A stretch of DNA of 64,000 nt, from NCBI GenBank assembly GCA_050084515.1, contig CM114274.1:40920001-40984000 (forward strand), given 5' to 3'. Each line of letters opens with the position of its first letter. The stretch's first letter is position 1. The stretch is from Blasia pusilla. Its lineage: Eukaryota; Marchantiophyta; Marchantiopsida; Blasiales. Below are positions 25,330 through 36,758 of the stretch, piece after piece. The position numbers and the translations under genes are program-made. Below the pieces are notes generated by a model, which was not told where the DNA came from, ran no database searches, and worked only from the letters and a program-made list of their open reading frames with translations.

Positions 25330-27240
25330 TCCTGCCATTTTTTTTGCCGTAGGGAGCACACATGAACTTGCAGCAAGTCACAAATGTCCAGTGGTCATTT
25401 TATCTACTTAAATATGCTTTAAAATGTAAACCTCAAGGTGCGCTTAACATTACTGCTGAGTGTGCAAAGTGTCTACACCTTGACGAGACCACGCTTCGCT
25501 CAATATCTGTCTTATGCTAAATAGATTTGTCTCATCAACAGATGCAACACTCACAGCCCTTAGAATTCCTATTATACATAGGTCACAGGGAGTTGAATAT
25601 ATAGATTCTAGCCCATCCCATAGACGAACTATGTTGTATAGAAACACAACCACCGTATGCATACATCCAACGACGTTGTACTCCCATCGCCTTGACTGTT
25701 TGTCTGACATGTAATTCACTCAATTTTGGAGAACTCATGAAATTATCAAGCTTAGCACATGATCTACCAAGAGCTTTGTGGGTGCTAATCTGGTAGGCAA
25801 CTATGTTTATAGGACAGAGAGACACTCTAACTATACACTTACCTACACGAGTGTACAGTTAGAGGATTATTCACGGATGTTTCATGTACTATTGATGAAA
25901 TCTAGAAACAAGTTATAGCTAACCTTTGGAGTGAGGTTGACGCCAGCGAGATCATACCAAAAGCACTCGACGTTAACAATCTCCACTTGCAGTTTGATTT
26001 ATCTTCAGAATCATTTAGTGATTATAAAGCTTACTATAGTGTCCCAGACATTCTCACTTATTATGATAATCGGCCACACACTGAATATCAAGAAATGGCG
26101 CAATAATATCAAGAAATTAAGAAAATGTTGTATGGGTTAGTGCTAATCACTGGTCCACCAGGCTATGGGAAAACGTGCTTTATTCATTTCATGGAGGCAT
26201 ATTGGTCACAAGAGTGTATCCCCACTCCCTTATCCGCAACTACTGTAATTGGAATTTGTACGGATGCATAGCGCTGCTATGACTCTTCATTCAGCATTCA
26301 GAAGACCAAGGACATGCGACTTACCTTGTATGCACACAACATGTGATCAATACACCCGCATTAAGAAAGCCAAGGTCATAGTTTTTGATGAGTGTTGGAT
26401 GCTCACACCTTGTTTGTTACAGATAATTGCTATGAGAATACATCAGGTCTGTCCATCAACGACCCTTGATCCCTTCTCCAGTAAGCTTGTAATCTTGCTA
26501 GGTGATCTCTGTCAACTGCCTCTTGTTTGTCGACATGACAATTTACCTATTTATGGCTTATGTCACATCTCTTCATCACTATTTTATTTTATGCTAGCAG
26601 TAATCGGTATAGCCTATCTACTCCTATGAGACATGATGGAGATTGTGACTTCATTAAAATTCCATCTCATATGAGGGTTAGGTGCCCTAACTAAGACAAG
26701 ATAGATATTTGGCGTTATAACTGCTTTATTGGTGAGGATGTTGCCTTTGATTACATAGATCAAGAAATGCATATCTTATGCACACACCGTGTCGATGTTC
26801 AGATATTTAATCTTATTACATTCCGAAGACTATTTGGTGTGGCTGAGATCTTTTCGATACATGTATCAACAGATGCTCCTGCTGATTCATAATTTCATGA
26901 GTGGATTTATGATGACCAGTTTCATCAACTGTAGTTTTCAACTATTGGTTGTGTAGTTCTGCTTACATCAAACATTGATATTAAAAACCAGGCAACAAAC
27001 GGTGTAGCAACCACGGCTATAGATTGTATTTAGAGGAATGAGAACCTTACCACTATAGTAGTGAGTCTACAGTCAAACAATGTAGTTGTAAACATCAATA
27101 GAACTAACTTTGCTAATCTCAGATACGGGCCTAATCATAAGTATCACAAAGGTACCTTCCCTCTTGTACTAGGATATGATATGACAAGCTACAAGAGTCA
27201 GGGCCTTACTATAGAAGGCAAATGTTTATTGAACTAGAGA
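25330..27240 (+). pseudogene. Helitron/Pif1-type DNA helicase relic
   Basis: Read in shifting plus frames. About 25400-25490 resembles a YALKC.PQG.LNIT..CAKCLHLD segment, and 25580-25710 an IDSSP.HRRT...HPTTLYSHR segment; both occur in large Helitron-like/Pif1 proteins. Walker A is GPPGYGKT at 26152-26175. Walker B is KVIVFDE near 26365-26390, followed by LVILLGDLCQLP (motif III-like). The C-terminal block GCVVLLTSNIDIKNQATNG is near 26950-27000 and YDMTSYKSQGLTI near 27175-27215. The intact protein would unwind DNA during rolling-circle transposition. At least a dozen stops and shifts make it a dead copy. The Rep nuclease part is absent here; a Rep-like N-terminal relic lies at 41.3-43.1 kb. 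Confidence 0.75.
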
Positions 27241-27459
27241 AATCAGATACTTAAGTGCAAAAATACCACCAGTATATCTGAATCTATTTTTTTGTATGTG
27301 TGCATGGTCACCTATAATTTTTTTGTAACACACACTTGTTGTCAAGAAGCATGCTCTTGCTTAAATGCAATCAATGCCATAGAAGGATATATGTTTCTTT
27401 ATACTAATTTCAATACACATCATTTAAAAAAATGTCTCAATGATTGTTCCTTTTATCTA

Positions 27460-27577
27460 GGATGCGGTCATACCAGGGCTACTACACTAGATCCCATTAA
27501 AACTCTGCAATTAAGTGCCCTTGGGCCGGAATAATATTGGGATGGGTGACCTCCCGAGAAGTCCCGATGCTGCAACC
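27460..27577 (+). rRNA. 5S rRNA-like sequence, probably a pseudogene or 5S-derived insertion
   Basis: It begins GGATGCGGTCATACCAG and ends GATGCTGCAACC, with GATCCCAT, TTGGGC and the near-invariant GGATGGGTGACCTCC in the right order; length 118 versus about 120. Box C is intact, but box A is altered (AATTAAGTG rather than AAGTTAAGCG) and several stem bases are changed, so function is doubtful. It is a single copy, not a tandem cluster, and lies just after the helicase relic. Confidence 0.75.
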
Positions 27578-27579
27578 AA

Positions 27580-28560
27580 ACAAACCTTTCAAGGCCTTTG
27601 GATACTTGACTCTTTGAGTCCCCCTTTTCCATTTTTCTATTGGATTTTCTGTCATGCATATTTTTTGAGGTTCGTCACTTTTTTTTTCAAAATGTAAGAA
27701 TACATCATATTGTAAAGGTTACATGAAATTGAGTCACATCGCTTTACATGCCGATTTTAGTATATAAAGCTTTCCAATCGTCTATGCACTTAGATGTATC
27801 TTCATACCACAACTACACGCATAGCCTACATAGCAGTATTGCCAATTCTCACATGGTATGCAGTTTTCACCCAACTTCAAGCCTGGTGGGACTATAAAGG
27901 TGTTAATTTTTTTCCTCCTGTGCTTTCATTTTTTGAATTTTCATCACTTCTTGTCAATGATGTTATCCACAGAAATAAATTTCGCAAGAAATAGTCCGCA
28001 TTCGCAGCATGCGAGTTGTACAAAAATATCTATCTCAACTCAGATTTCCTAACTAGATTCACAATCTTTTAACTACTTGTTACACGTCTGGTTTACATGC
28101 CTGTTTCACCACCTTTATATTGACTCCGCCAAAAAACTGTTATTATTATTATTAATGTTGGTGTGTACAAATTGGTCCTCCTAGAAGCGTAGCAATCTCT
28201 CATAATTCTACAAGTTTTTTGGCCATCTCATTTTGCAGTACCTACACGTACACAGAGGTTCTCGAGTTAGATCGCCTTTGATATGAGTTATGCTTCATTT
28301 GCAACTATTCTATGCCTACACATGCGTCTACACCTGTGAACCTTACACAGTTTGGAGCACGCATTCTGAGTACGTACATTGCTCATAAGCTATGAGTAAC
28401 AGACATCCTATTAATCTTTCATAAAAGTGCCTAACTTTTCATCGCCCAATTTTTTTCCCAACTTACTGCCGCAATACTAATCCTTAGTGTCCCCTTCCAC
28501 TATTGCTTCATGCCTGCCATATCTATCTTAGCAAGCCGGGGGTTGCATACTTGTTTATGG
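27580..28560. other. Unassigned AT-rich interval
   Basis: No gene recognised. A T-run follows the 5S-like sequence at 27626-27632, and an ATT trinucleotide run lies at 28139-28156. Confidence 0.4.
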
Positions 28561-28563
28561 ATA

Positions 28564-28726
28564 CTAGCCGGTGCCCATGCTATACACGGGTTATACATAA
28601 TTTTCCTCAATATCTTTTTTAAATTTTATCTCCCTCTCTGAAAGTGACACGTGTCGACACTATAAGAACCTTAAGGAAACATGTGTAAGGAAAGTTTTCC
28701 TCAAATCCTATCCTCTTTTAATTATA
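28564..28726 (-). mobile_element. Short non-autonomous Helitron (~163 bp)
   Basis: On the minus strand it starts near TATAATTAAAAGAGGATAGG, a slightly eroded 5' end, and finishes with the hairpin CCCGTGTATAGCATGGG, spacer CACCGG and CTAG followed by T. It holds the palindrome GACACGTGTC, like 21909-22115. Confidence 0.55.
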
Positions 28727-28727
28727 A

Positions 28728-28860
28728 CTAATAAAGTGCCCATGCGATGCACGGAAAAAAAAATAATTTTGAAGAACTAGTATATATAATATGTGAAAAG
28801 ATGGTATTAAATTTTTTATAACATATGAAATATTTTTTTTTGTCCAATTGCCACTTATCA
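28728..28860 (-). mobile_element. Helitron 3'-end relic abutting the previous Helitron
   Basis: On the minus strand the hairpin CCGTGCATCGCATGGG plus spacer and TTAGT ends at about 28728, directly before the 5' end of the 28726-28564 copy. This gives a head-to-tail pair. A second CTAGT with sequence like 20567 lies at about 28775. The upper edge is not defined. Confidence 0.4.
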
Positions 28861-29271
28861 AACGTGTTTGCGAAAATAGACCCTAAACGTTAGGAAAAAC
28901 ATCGTCCATGGCCGTCCGAAAATTTTCGCTTTGCCGGAAATGAATTCGTCCCGCCCGGATAAGGCGGGTGCGTCACCGGCGATGGGCGGTCGCCTCCCAC
29001 GTTATGTTCTTCGTGATCTATCCCCTCGCGATACAGTGAGTCGAGTGAGAGAGAAAGAAAGAGAGGGTTTTGGCGATGGAGGTCGAGGATTTATCGATGA
29101 AATCGGAACCAGATTTCTCGTGCGGAGCGTGCACCCCCAACGGCATAGCGTGAGTGGGGGCTAGCGGCGTGTGCGCTTTTCGGAGAGGGCAGCGGGGACG
29201 TAGAAAACTGGCCCTGACGTGAAGTGGGAGGTAAGCGAGGGTTTGAGAGGCGCTGTGGATATGGTTTTCGG

Positions 29272-32200
29272 ATGGCGGGCTCCATCGAGCAGTCTGGTGT
29301 CCAGGGGCTTCCCTTCTTCTGCTCGATCATGGCTGCCTGCGCCTGCTCCGTCGGCCCCGCGTCTGCCGAGGTTTCGGTGCAAGCGCGGCGCAATGCGGAC
29401 CGGTGGACTGATAAAGGTATGCTTCAGGAAATGGCGCTCTCGCTGGCGTCTTCAGATTGCCAATTGATCGCTTTTCGGTTCTGAATTACAGCATCGTGAA
29501 ACTGCACAACGAGATGCAGTGTGCGGGACGAGACCCATGGACTCGTTGATTGGATTTGGGATGCTTTTTCAACAAATTTGGTGCCAGCTGAATCGTACAC
29601 ACGTTGCCATATAAGTGGGGCATTGAGAGACGAGTCGAATGGGGTGGTTTCTGGGTCCTGCTTGAATGAATTCAGTAGCAAAAGATTTAGCTGAATTATC
29701 AGTTTGTTATTGCAGGAGAATTTGCGCGTAACAGGAAATTCAGAGATAAGACCTGTCGGTAATGTTGTGGGAAATGTTTTCTAGGAACTATGAAATCATA
29801 GATTGTCGGCTGAATCATGCATACGTTACTATGCACGAGAAGATGCTGTGTATAACTGGAACGTCCGGCGCAGGTTTGTACGATCAAAACTTGGTCTAGG
29901 TTTTGATTGATTCGTGTGCATCGTTTCAAGGAACTTGGTGCCATCAGATGTGCAGAATTCTAAATTCTTTACCATGCAAGAAAATAGTATGCTGCATCAC
30001 TGGGAGGTAATACGTAAGACCTGTGAATTAGTGTTTTCGGTACTGTTTGAAGGAGTTCAGTGGCAACAGATTTCAGCAGCATGAGAAATTTGCTAATATT
30101 CTCGAGAAGTTGCAGACTTATAAGTGGAAAATCAGAGACAAGACCTATAGATTCATTGATTTTTTTTTGTGTGTTTTCAGGGTACTCGGTACGGAAATAT
30201 TTGTGCTGAATTGTACTCACGTTATTATGCTTAGGAGAAATGCTATGTACGAGGAAAGTCCAGTTGATCTTCTTACATTGAAGACTCTGTTTGGAAAAGT
30301 TGGAACGGGAATCATCGTTGTGTGTTTTTTCGGGTTGGATGGTTCAGGCATTCTCTGGCGAGAGTGGGGAGCAATGTGTAAGGCATAGGAGAAGAGAATG
30401 TTTGCTTTCAAGTGCAGCTCTAGCACTACTAGTGTTTCCACCAGGCAACGCACATGGCCTGTCTCATATGCCTGATCTGGGGGACGATTCAAATGTGGGA
30501 AGTTTAGACACAGTTTCCAGCGCAGACTCAAACTCAAATGTTGACAATAGGCAGACGGCAGAAGATGTTGATTCATGGTATCGGTATCGGGGCCAAGGCT
30601 TTGCTCTGAGAATTCCTCCTGGATGTGAAGACATCATGGAACCAATTGATGAAGAAAGGAAACTCTATGGTCTGATTCCACTACCTAGCGCATCAATTTT
30701 TGCTAGTCTGTGGCTGATAGTCTATTGTTATTTGGATTTGCTCTCGTGAATACCAGATTATGAGGCCTTGCTTGTTTTATTCGTGACAAGAAATTGAAAT
30801 GCACGGTTCTGCCTGTGCCGAATAAGGTCGGCACTACTTCCGTTTCATCACGCAGGATTCAGTGAACACACTTTATGGTGATCGGGCCAAAGATAGTCCC
30901 TTTGCAGCTCATTTCGCTTCTCCAGACAGGTGTTCCTCTCCTGCATTTGCCTTGACAATCTTTGAATCCCTTATTGAACTTAATATTCCACAAGATTCTG
31001 GTAGCATCAAACTAAATCATCAATCAGACCATGATGTTCCTGAGGGATGCACAAGAGCACGTTTTGTCTTAAGTCTGCTTTTCACACATCTATGTGTGTT
31101 TGGTGTGAGGGAAATTTCAAATTGGCTCTCTGTTATTGATTCTTGTGTCCTCAGTATTAGAATGTAGAATTTTAAAGATTATGTTTGCACAAGGATATCT
31201 ACATGGTATTTTAGCTGAAGAAATTTCTAAGTTGCAGTCAGTATACTTTTTTTTTGGGTTTTTTTTGCCTGTGTTAATATTTTGTCAACACAATGACAGG
31301 CTATTAAATCAATAACCTGCATTTCAGAAGTTTCACTAAACATCAGTCCGCTTCATGGGTGATCTACTGCACCACACTTGCATAAATATACGAAGATGAT
31401 GGAGCTTTGAGTAGGGACTATATGGGGCCTGAAGTGTATTCAATGGAGAGTGGCTTTGGGATGGAAATTCTAGGGGAGGCAAGAAAATGGAACTGCTAGT
31501 TTGCTCTGTGAACACTATTAAGATCATATATCCACGCAATGCAGCCCCTTATTCTTGTCCCCAGGAGATTTCAAGTGTGGTTCTTCATGTGTGTACTTGA
31601 GATTAATTCCCTATTAAATAAATATCGTACTCCAGGAGTCACAAAGGAGCTGACAGGGTCTTACGTTTCAAAATGCAAGTGAACCATACAGTCAGATGTA
31701 AGGAGACTGTCACATAGTCTCTGTGCTTACCTATACAGAGTGTTTGTGCAGAGCTTCCAGGTGTTAACCAAGAAACCCTCTACAACACATAGAGACTGCA
31801 CTGATAAGTAGTGCCTGTCGTAGATTTGCAACCATATAGCCCAACCCTGCTTGGACAGGGCTAGAGACTTGCATGGGTGCAGAGGGAGGAAGCAGCAAGG
31901 AAAGCACCATAGGAGATGAGAGAAACTCTCATACAGTGCGAGTGCTGACCAACAGAGTCTTGTGGAGCTTCCAGGTATCAACCATGGAGCTTCTTACAAC
32001 ACTATCTTTGTAGAGAGAGAATTTACTTGTTGAGTAGTGCCTGTCACAGGTCCCACACCCAGGTCGGATGGTACTAGAGAGGGATTGGTGCAGAGAATAC
32101 AGTTTTAGAGAGAGATCATAGTCATTAAGTAGTGCCTGTTGGAGCATTGTTACCATAGATACGGTCATGGAGTTTGACAGGTCTAGTTTGTAGTGAGAGA

Positions 32201-33613
32201 AAGGGGGAAGGAGTGAGTGAAGATGTCCTCTGTCAGACATTAATTTGGTAGCATTCTAATCTGGAAATCTGGGACAGGCAGACTGAGGATATCTCTGATT
32301 TTGGGACAATCAAAGAGGCGGCTCCAACATTTGTGCCAGGTACTTGTGTACTTACACGTGAGTGGTTATTGTTTCGACTTTCGTCTGATTTCCTTTGGTA
32401 AGGAGAAGTATCAGGAACTTATCCTTTGTGATGGTTGATAAAATCGAACAATAAAATAACTATGAGCTGAATGTGGCCATAAACTTGTGTTGAATTTTGG
32501 GTGTATTCACCCTATTTCACCAGAAAAGGCAATGAAGAGTGAAGGCAGTAGGGAAGTAGTTAAAATCAGATCATACAGTAATTAAAGGACACTATGGCGA
32601 TTAAAGGGAGATTAAAGTTTACTATGAATCCACTTTATACAATAGTGTGGTATATGGTCCTTCCCATTTGTAGCTATACTGATGTAGTTCGCAGTTTGTC
32701 ATTAGCATTTGGTGTCCCTTGTGGTTCCTGCGTTGTACATGGTAGCACTTTATCGCAAAGCAGTTTCTTGGTACATGTAGGTGGAGCCAAGCTAGTTTCC
32801 ACACGAATAATCAACTCAAAAGTAGCACGCACGCCAAGCTTTGTGATCTGCTTCTAAGTTTGCATGTAGTTTCGGACTACAGAGATCAAACAGTGGGATA
32901 AAGCCTCACATCCTCCAGAATTTCCTGCTGGTTTCTTATCTTATTTGGAAAGAATTGCATCATATCTTAATGAGGCAGAAATCCAATGACTATCTTGGCG
33001 GATTGTATTCCTGGAATTCTAGTCATTGGAATGAGATCAAATCCCCTACTTGGGATTCTAGCGGGGTAATCCTTGTCTTGCTTACTGCATTTAAGGAGAA
33101 AAACAATGCAAACAAAACTATTCTGATGGGCCTTGAGAAGCGAGTTTTGTTAAGATGGTCAAAAGTTTGCCATGGACTGATTAGTGCTTCCCATGGATGA
33201 TGTGCAACAAACCCATATTAGAACCCACTATCTGTACGAGTTTCTGCCAAAGGATAAGCACGTTGCCCTCTTAGCAGGAGTTGCAAGTGCAAGGGTAAGA
33301 GAGTTCTCCTCGAAACCTGAATCAAAAAATCTTTCTCCCTAAGATTTTTCGGAATTTTAATTGACAAGAGAAGAGAATTGGTTATGTTTTGTGAAGCTTA
33401 CATTTTTTGTATTCAAATGATGTTGTGGAGACTAATTTCAGAGTTTTCCATGTTGATAGTATGTCAATTGCTATGTAGTTTATTTTTTCTGGAAATTGAT
33501 TCATATGGCTCTGAAAGCAGGTGTTTGTGCTGGGGGCCACAGCTCCAGAATCAAAATGGAGTGATGTGGGAAGTAGGTTGCGCCAGGTTGCAGCCTCGTT
33601 TTGTCTTCCCTGA
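29272..33613 (+). CDS. PsbP-domain thylakoid-lumen protein (spliced; exon set partial)
   Basis: This is a plant PsbP-domain (PPD) protein; PPDs act in the chloroplast lumen in photosystem assembly or upkeep. Exons I can support are: 29272-29416 (ATG, Ser/Ala/Cys-rich transit-peptide-like, donor AAAG|GTATG); about 30418-30669 (ALALLVFPPGNAHG thylakoid signal, then VDSWYRYRGQGFALRIPP and CEDIMEP); about 30856-30929 (TLYGDRAKDSPFAAHFASPD, donor CAG|GTGTTC); about 32282-32339 (TEDISDFGTIKEAAPTFVPG); about 33185-33294 (RTHYLYEFLPKDKHVALLAG); and 33521-33613 (VFVLGATAPESKWSDVGSRL, stop TGA). The last two join in phase 0. The exon-2 donor is unclear, and I could not find the expected strand after FASPD (usually VVSVVIRP...FLE) or the one before YLYEF. 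Either these exons are diverged or the gene is damaged. Transit exon 1 is the least certain. Confidence 0.75.
29580..30250. repeat. Diverged repeats inside the first PsbP-gene intron
   Basis: A motif of the form GCTGAATYRTRCWYACGTT, followed by a TATGC..GAGAA-like stretch, recurs at about 29587, 29811 and 30208, with a weaker copy near 29950. Segments around GAGTTCAGTGGCAACAGATT and TCAGAGACAAGACCT also recur (29675 and 30055; 29740 and 30130). The intron therefore grew by local duplication of units of roughly 140-250 bp. Confidence 0.55.
31690..32235 (-). repeat. Dispersed repeat family R1, multi-copy array in PsbP-gene intron
   Basis: Two to three minus-oriented units lie head-to-tail. Landmarks are ACACCTGGAAGCTCTGCACA (about 31744-31763), TGGTCAGCACTCGCACTGTA (about 31936-31955), TGCACCCATGCAAGTCTCTA and repeated AGGCACTACTTA near 31812, 32035 and 32130. 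The units correspond to single copies at 8930 and 17340. The array ends about 45 bp before the exon at 32282. Confidence 0.65.
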
Positions 33614-34591
33614 GCCATCTTTCCTCAGCACATCATATCACAGTTCTACAACCCTATTTTTTCACTCTTGCTCTATTCTATTCTCAGTGCTGAAGTCTAC
33701 TCCAGTGTAAAAGGCCTGTCACCATTACAAAGGACTTTCATGCAGGTTAGATGGGTGGATCTATTGATCTGTCAATGCTATTAGCTTTCAAGGATGTGTG
33801 TGCTGATGTATTCATGGGGACTAAAACCCTAGAAGTCTTGTGTAAACACGTTGCTTCATCCACTGGCTTTTTGCACTAAATGGTTCGTCCTAAATGTTTC
33901 AATGTGTTTGCTTCAATGAAGAAGTTGGTGTGTCAATCTTGGATGACTGGGATTAGAGTACACAAATCGGTGATATTGGTTTACAGAACGCCATCTACTG
34001 TATCGACTTCATGGAATTGGATGGATGGATGTTTCTCGAATTGACCATCATTCTTACGATTGCAGTCATGGGCAGAGCCTTACTATTTGAGTTGATATGC
34101 ACCTAGAATTGAGCCAGATGGAGTATTGAGCAGAATCTCAATTCTGCGTCTGGAAGTGCTTCGCAAGGAATCTGTAAGGACTACGGATAAACTGGAAGTG
34201 TTGGAGCGGAATAGGATTAAGGTCGTTAAAGGTTCAGTTCATGCATATGCCGTGTTTTCTCCAAGCGAGATGCCAGTACTCCATGTCATGTCCGACAACC
34301 AGAAACTAATGATGACCCTAACTGCGTCCCAGACAATGAGGATTGTTTTTCTTTCTCCCTCAGTGTGGCTTCTATTCACATCAACTGATTTTCCTGAGGG
34401 CATAAGTCAGAGTCAGAAGAAATTGCCACTGAGAAACAATAACACTGGATTTGTCGTTAGAAAATCTGAAATCCTGGTATTAGCAGTGTCCAGAGCAAGA
34501 ATGAATGAATCAATGAGGGGCAGAATAGCGCATAAGAATGACTAAGAATGATCAATTGGAATGACTAAGAATAATCAATTGGATCTAACCT
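33614..34591. other. Intergenic space between convergent genes
   Basis: It lies between the stop of the PsbP-domain gene (+) and the stop of the GT61 gene (-), so it should hold both 3' UTRs. A plus-strand frame at 34126-34545 is open for 139 codons but lacks ATG and any domain; I treat it as chance. No terminator or polyadenylation signal can be fixed. Confidence 0.5.
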
Positions 34592-36758
34592 CTACATATC
34601 AGGATTTTTGGCAGCAGTGGTGGAAGTGACTTTTGTACTCTCAGTGTCCACCTGAATATTGTAGACGTAATCGTCTTTTTCACATTTGCAGTGGGTGTCT
34701 TCAGAATATTGGTTTTCCTTGACCAACGACACCCCTCTCCTCTTGGAGAATCCTTGTAGTGCCGTACGTGTCCACTCGATCAAGTGAGTCTCGTTGTGCC
34801 CAACGCTATTGTCCTTGTAAACGAAGAAGCACTTAAGAGTTTCTGAAGTGGGGTATGGGCAATCAGGTCCTTCTGGATCACGCCATATACCCTCGTGTTG
34901 CAAGCTTGACCACTGTGCGAGCCATGTGTAGATGTACTGCCCGACTACTGCGAACTCCAGCCAACCCTTGGGCATCATCTCCATGACTGAGCCTCCCTTG
35001 GACACGAACATCATATTGGTCAGCTGCGCTCCGTGTGTACTTACAAGCACGTCAGTTCGACTCATCAATGCCACCTGCACGTGTTTGCCCACCCAGCCAG
35101 GCATCCATCAACGTCAGTTGCCAACAGCTCTCAAATCGAGGAAGACCAAATGCACTGGGTGACTGGGGTTACACACTATAGTGGAGATGTCTGAGACCGT
35201 TAGTGCGTTTCGATCTAATCGAGATAGCAATTCGGGCCACCAGCTGCCCAGCAATGTCCACGAAAGTGGACATGGACACATCCTTTCAGTGTGTCAGTAC
35301 AGATGGGTTACGGTACAAAAACTGCGCACGGAAGTCGAGGGTGAAGTTGACATTGGACATCAAAACACTGCCTCTGGAGTCTGGACACGGGTGCAATCTT
35401 AGCCAAAGCAGCTGACGACATCTGAGGTCGAAGTCGAGATCGTGCATAAAGACACTTCCGATTGGAGGGGAATGGGTGAGAAAACGAAGCAGCTCACGAA
35501 AGCTGAGGTTGAAGTTGAGATTGGACAAGAAGGCGCTTCTCATTGGAATGAAAAGGGTGAGAAAACGAACCTGCTCACAAAAGTTGAGGTTGGAGACGGA
35601 TGACACTTCCAAATAGCAAGTGCCAAATTTCTTGCACTCCCTCTCGAGGATTTGAGTGACAGCGTCGACATCCTTGAACGCCCTCGCTCCTGTCCTCACG
35701 AGAAGTGTCATACGGATGGAAGCTGGGGATCGCATTCCTTGTGTCGATTTCGCATCCACCCCACAATACTTGCGAGCTCTGCATCGTATGACGTCAACCA
35801 TGGAATTTATGTGAGGCAGCGACATGCCCCCCAGCCCACGACGATTCACAATAGCTCGCTCGAAGCACACAGGCTTCCCACCCCCAAGCTCCTTCTGCAC
35901 CACATCCAACCGTCTCCCAAACGACACATGCAGCAGGTTCTCGATCCAAGAACCCATCTGGGGCACCAGCTCACCCCAGTGATACAGCACCAGCCGTTCT
36001 GGAACCACGCAAGTGTCCTGCTGTGCCCTCCATGACACGAAGTAAACCAGAGCAGACATGGCATGCCAAATGTTGTTGTAGTCCCAATAGTTGTCAGCTA
36101 CGAAAGTCAGCCCAGGCAACAATGTGGACCCTGGAGGCACGTAGCCCTTCCAAGCCAATCCGTACTTATTCTTCGTTCCATCTCTAGTGTGATTGCCCAT
36201 GAGACACAAAATCCTATCCTGGGACTGCTTTGATGGGAACTCGAAAGCCTCAGGATACCCATCTTTCAACATCGGATCTCTCAAGGAGCTCATGAACCAA
36301 TTGCGATCAGTGTCGGTCAATCCGGGCTCTCTCGAGTCCTTGAGCTCAAGAAACACGGTGGACTGCTCCAATTTCTCGCTCAGCTCCGTGATCTGAGTCT
36401 CCAAGCTCTCAATCAACACTCTGTCGCTGGACCTCTGCTGAGAAGAGCCCTCCTCGCCGATCACATGCTGCAACGCCTTCAATGCTGGATACTCCTCCAA
36501 CAGCTTCGCCAGACAAGCTGCAGTTTCCATGTTCACTTCACCTGAAGTGCTGCTGGAATCGTTCACGCAAACACTCACGGATTGCAGCATTTCGCGCAGA
36601 GAAGAGGTGGAGTAATTGGGTGCTTCCTGGTGGTCTTGGAATCGGAACCACGAGTTTCGGCGTGGCAGCTTCCTAAGCATCGATTTGAAGGTTTTGCCAG
36701 AAAAGTCCAATTCATCCCGAGGCCAGTTGCGATCGTATAACCAGAATTGGACGCACAT
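34592..36758 (-). CDS. GT61-family (DUF563) glycosyltransferase, two exons
   Basis: This is a plant Golgi-type GT61 glycosyltransferase; the family adds xylose or arabinose to N-glycans or xylan, but the substrate cannot be read here. Exon 1 is 36758-35571 (396 residues) and exon 2 is 35074-34592 (160 residues), joined in phase 0 at CAG|GTTCG and TGCAG|GTGGC. The result is 556 residues, within the family range. Residues 1-12 after ATG 36758 are hydrophobic, and the open frame continues upstream with more hydrophobic codons. A membrane anchor beginning in an unseen exon is therefore possible. Residues 110-140 look coiled-coil. Catalytic-domain blocks are NYWDYNNIWHAMS (223-235), YHWGEL, CFERAIVNRRGLGG, LLVRTGARAF and, in exon 2, DVLVSTHGAQLTNM and VMEMMPKGW. 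No internal stop disrupts the exons. The 496-bp intron is unusual (see the repeat entry). Confidence 0.88.
35240..35595 (-). repeat. Tandem copies of the exon-intron junction filling the GT61 intron
   Basis: On the minus strand, the exon end (CTCAACTTTTGTGAGCAG, then GTTCGTTTTCTCACCC) is followed by diverged copies. Alignable landmarks (plus-strand GAGGTTGGAG, GAGATTGGAC, GAGATCGTGC, GACATTGGAC) lie at 35586, 35517, 35436 and 35349, that is 69, 81 and 87 bp apart, all multiples of three. A still weaker copy may exist near 35260. Because the spacing keeps the frame, the exon frame stays open about 94 codons into the intron before stopping at 35286. Confidence 0.7.

Noticed and set aside
34126-34545. 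139-codon plus-strand frame after the GT61 stop
   Set aside because: No ATG at its start, no domain, and it lies in the shared 3' region of two convergent genes.
35286-36758. Single-exon 490-codon reading of the GT61 gene
   Set aside because: The last 94 codons are intron repeats; the conserved exon ends FCEQ and the VSTHGAQL exon at 35074 joins in phase.
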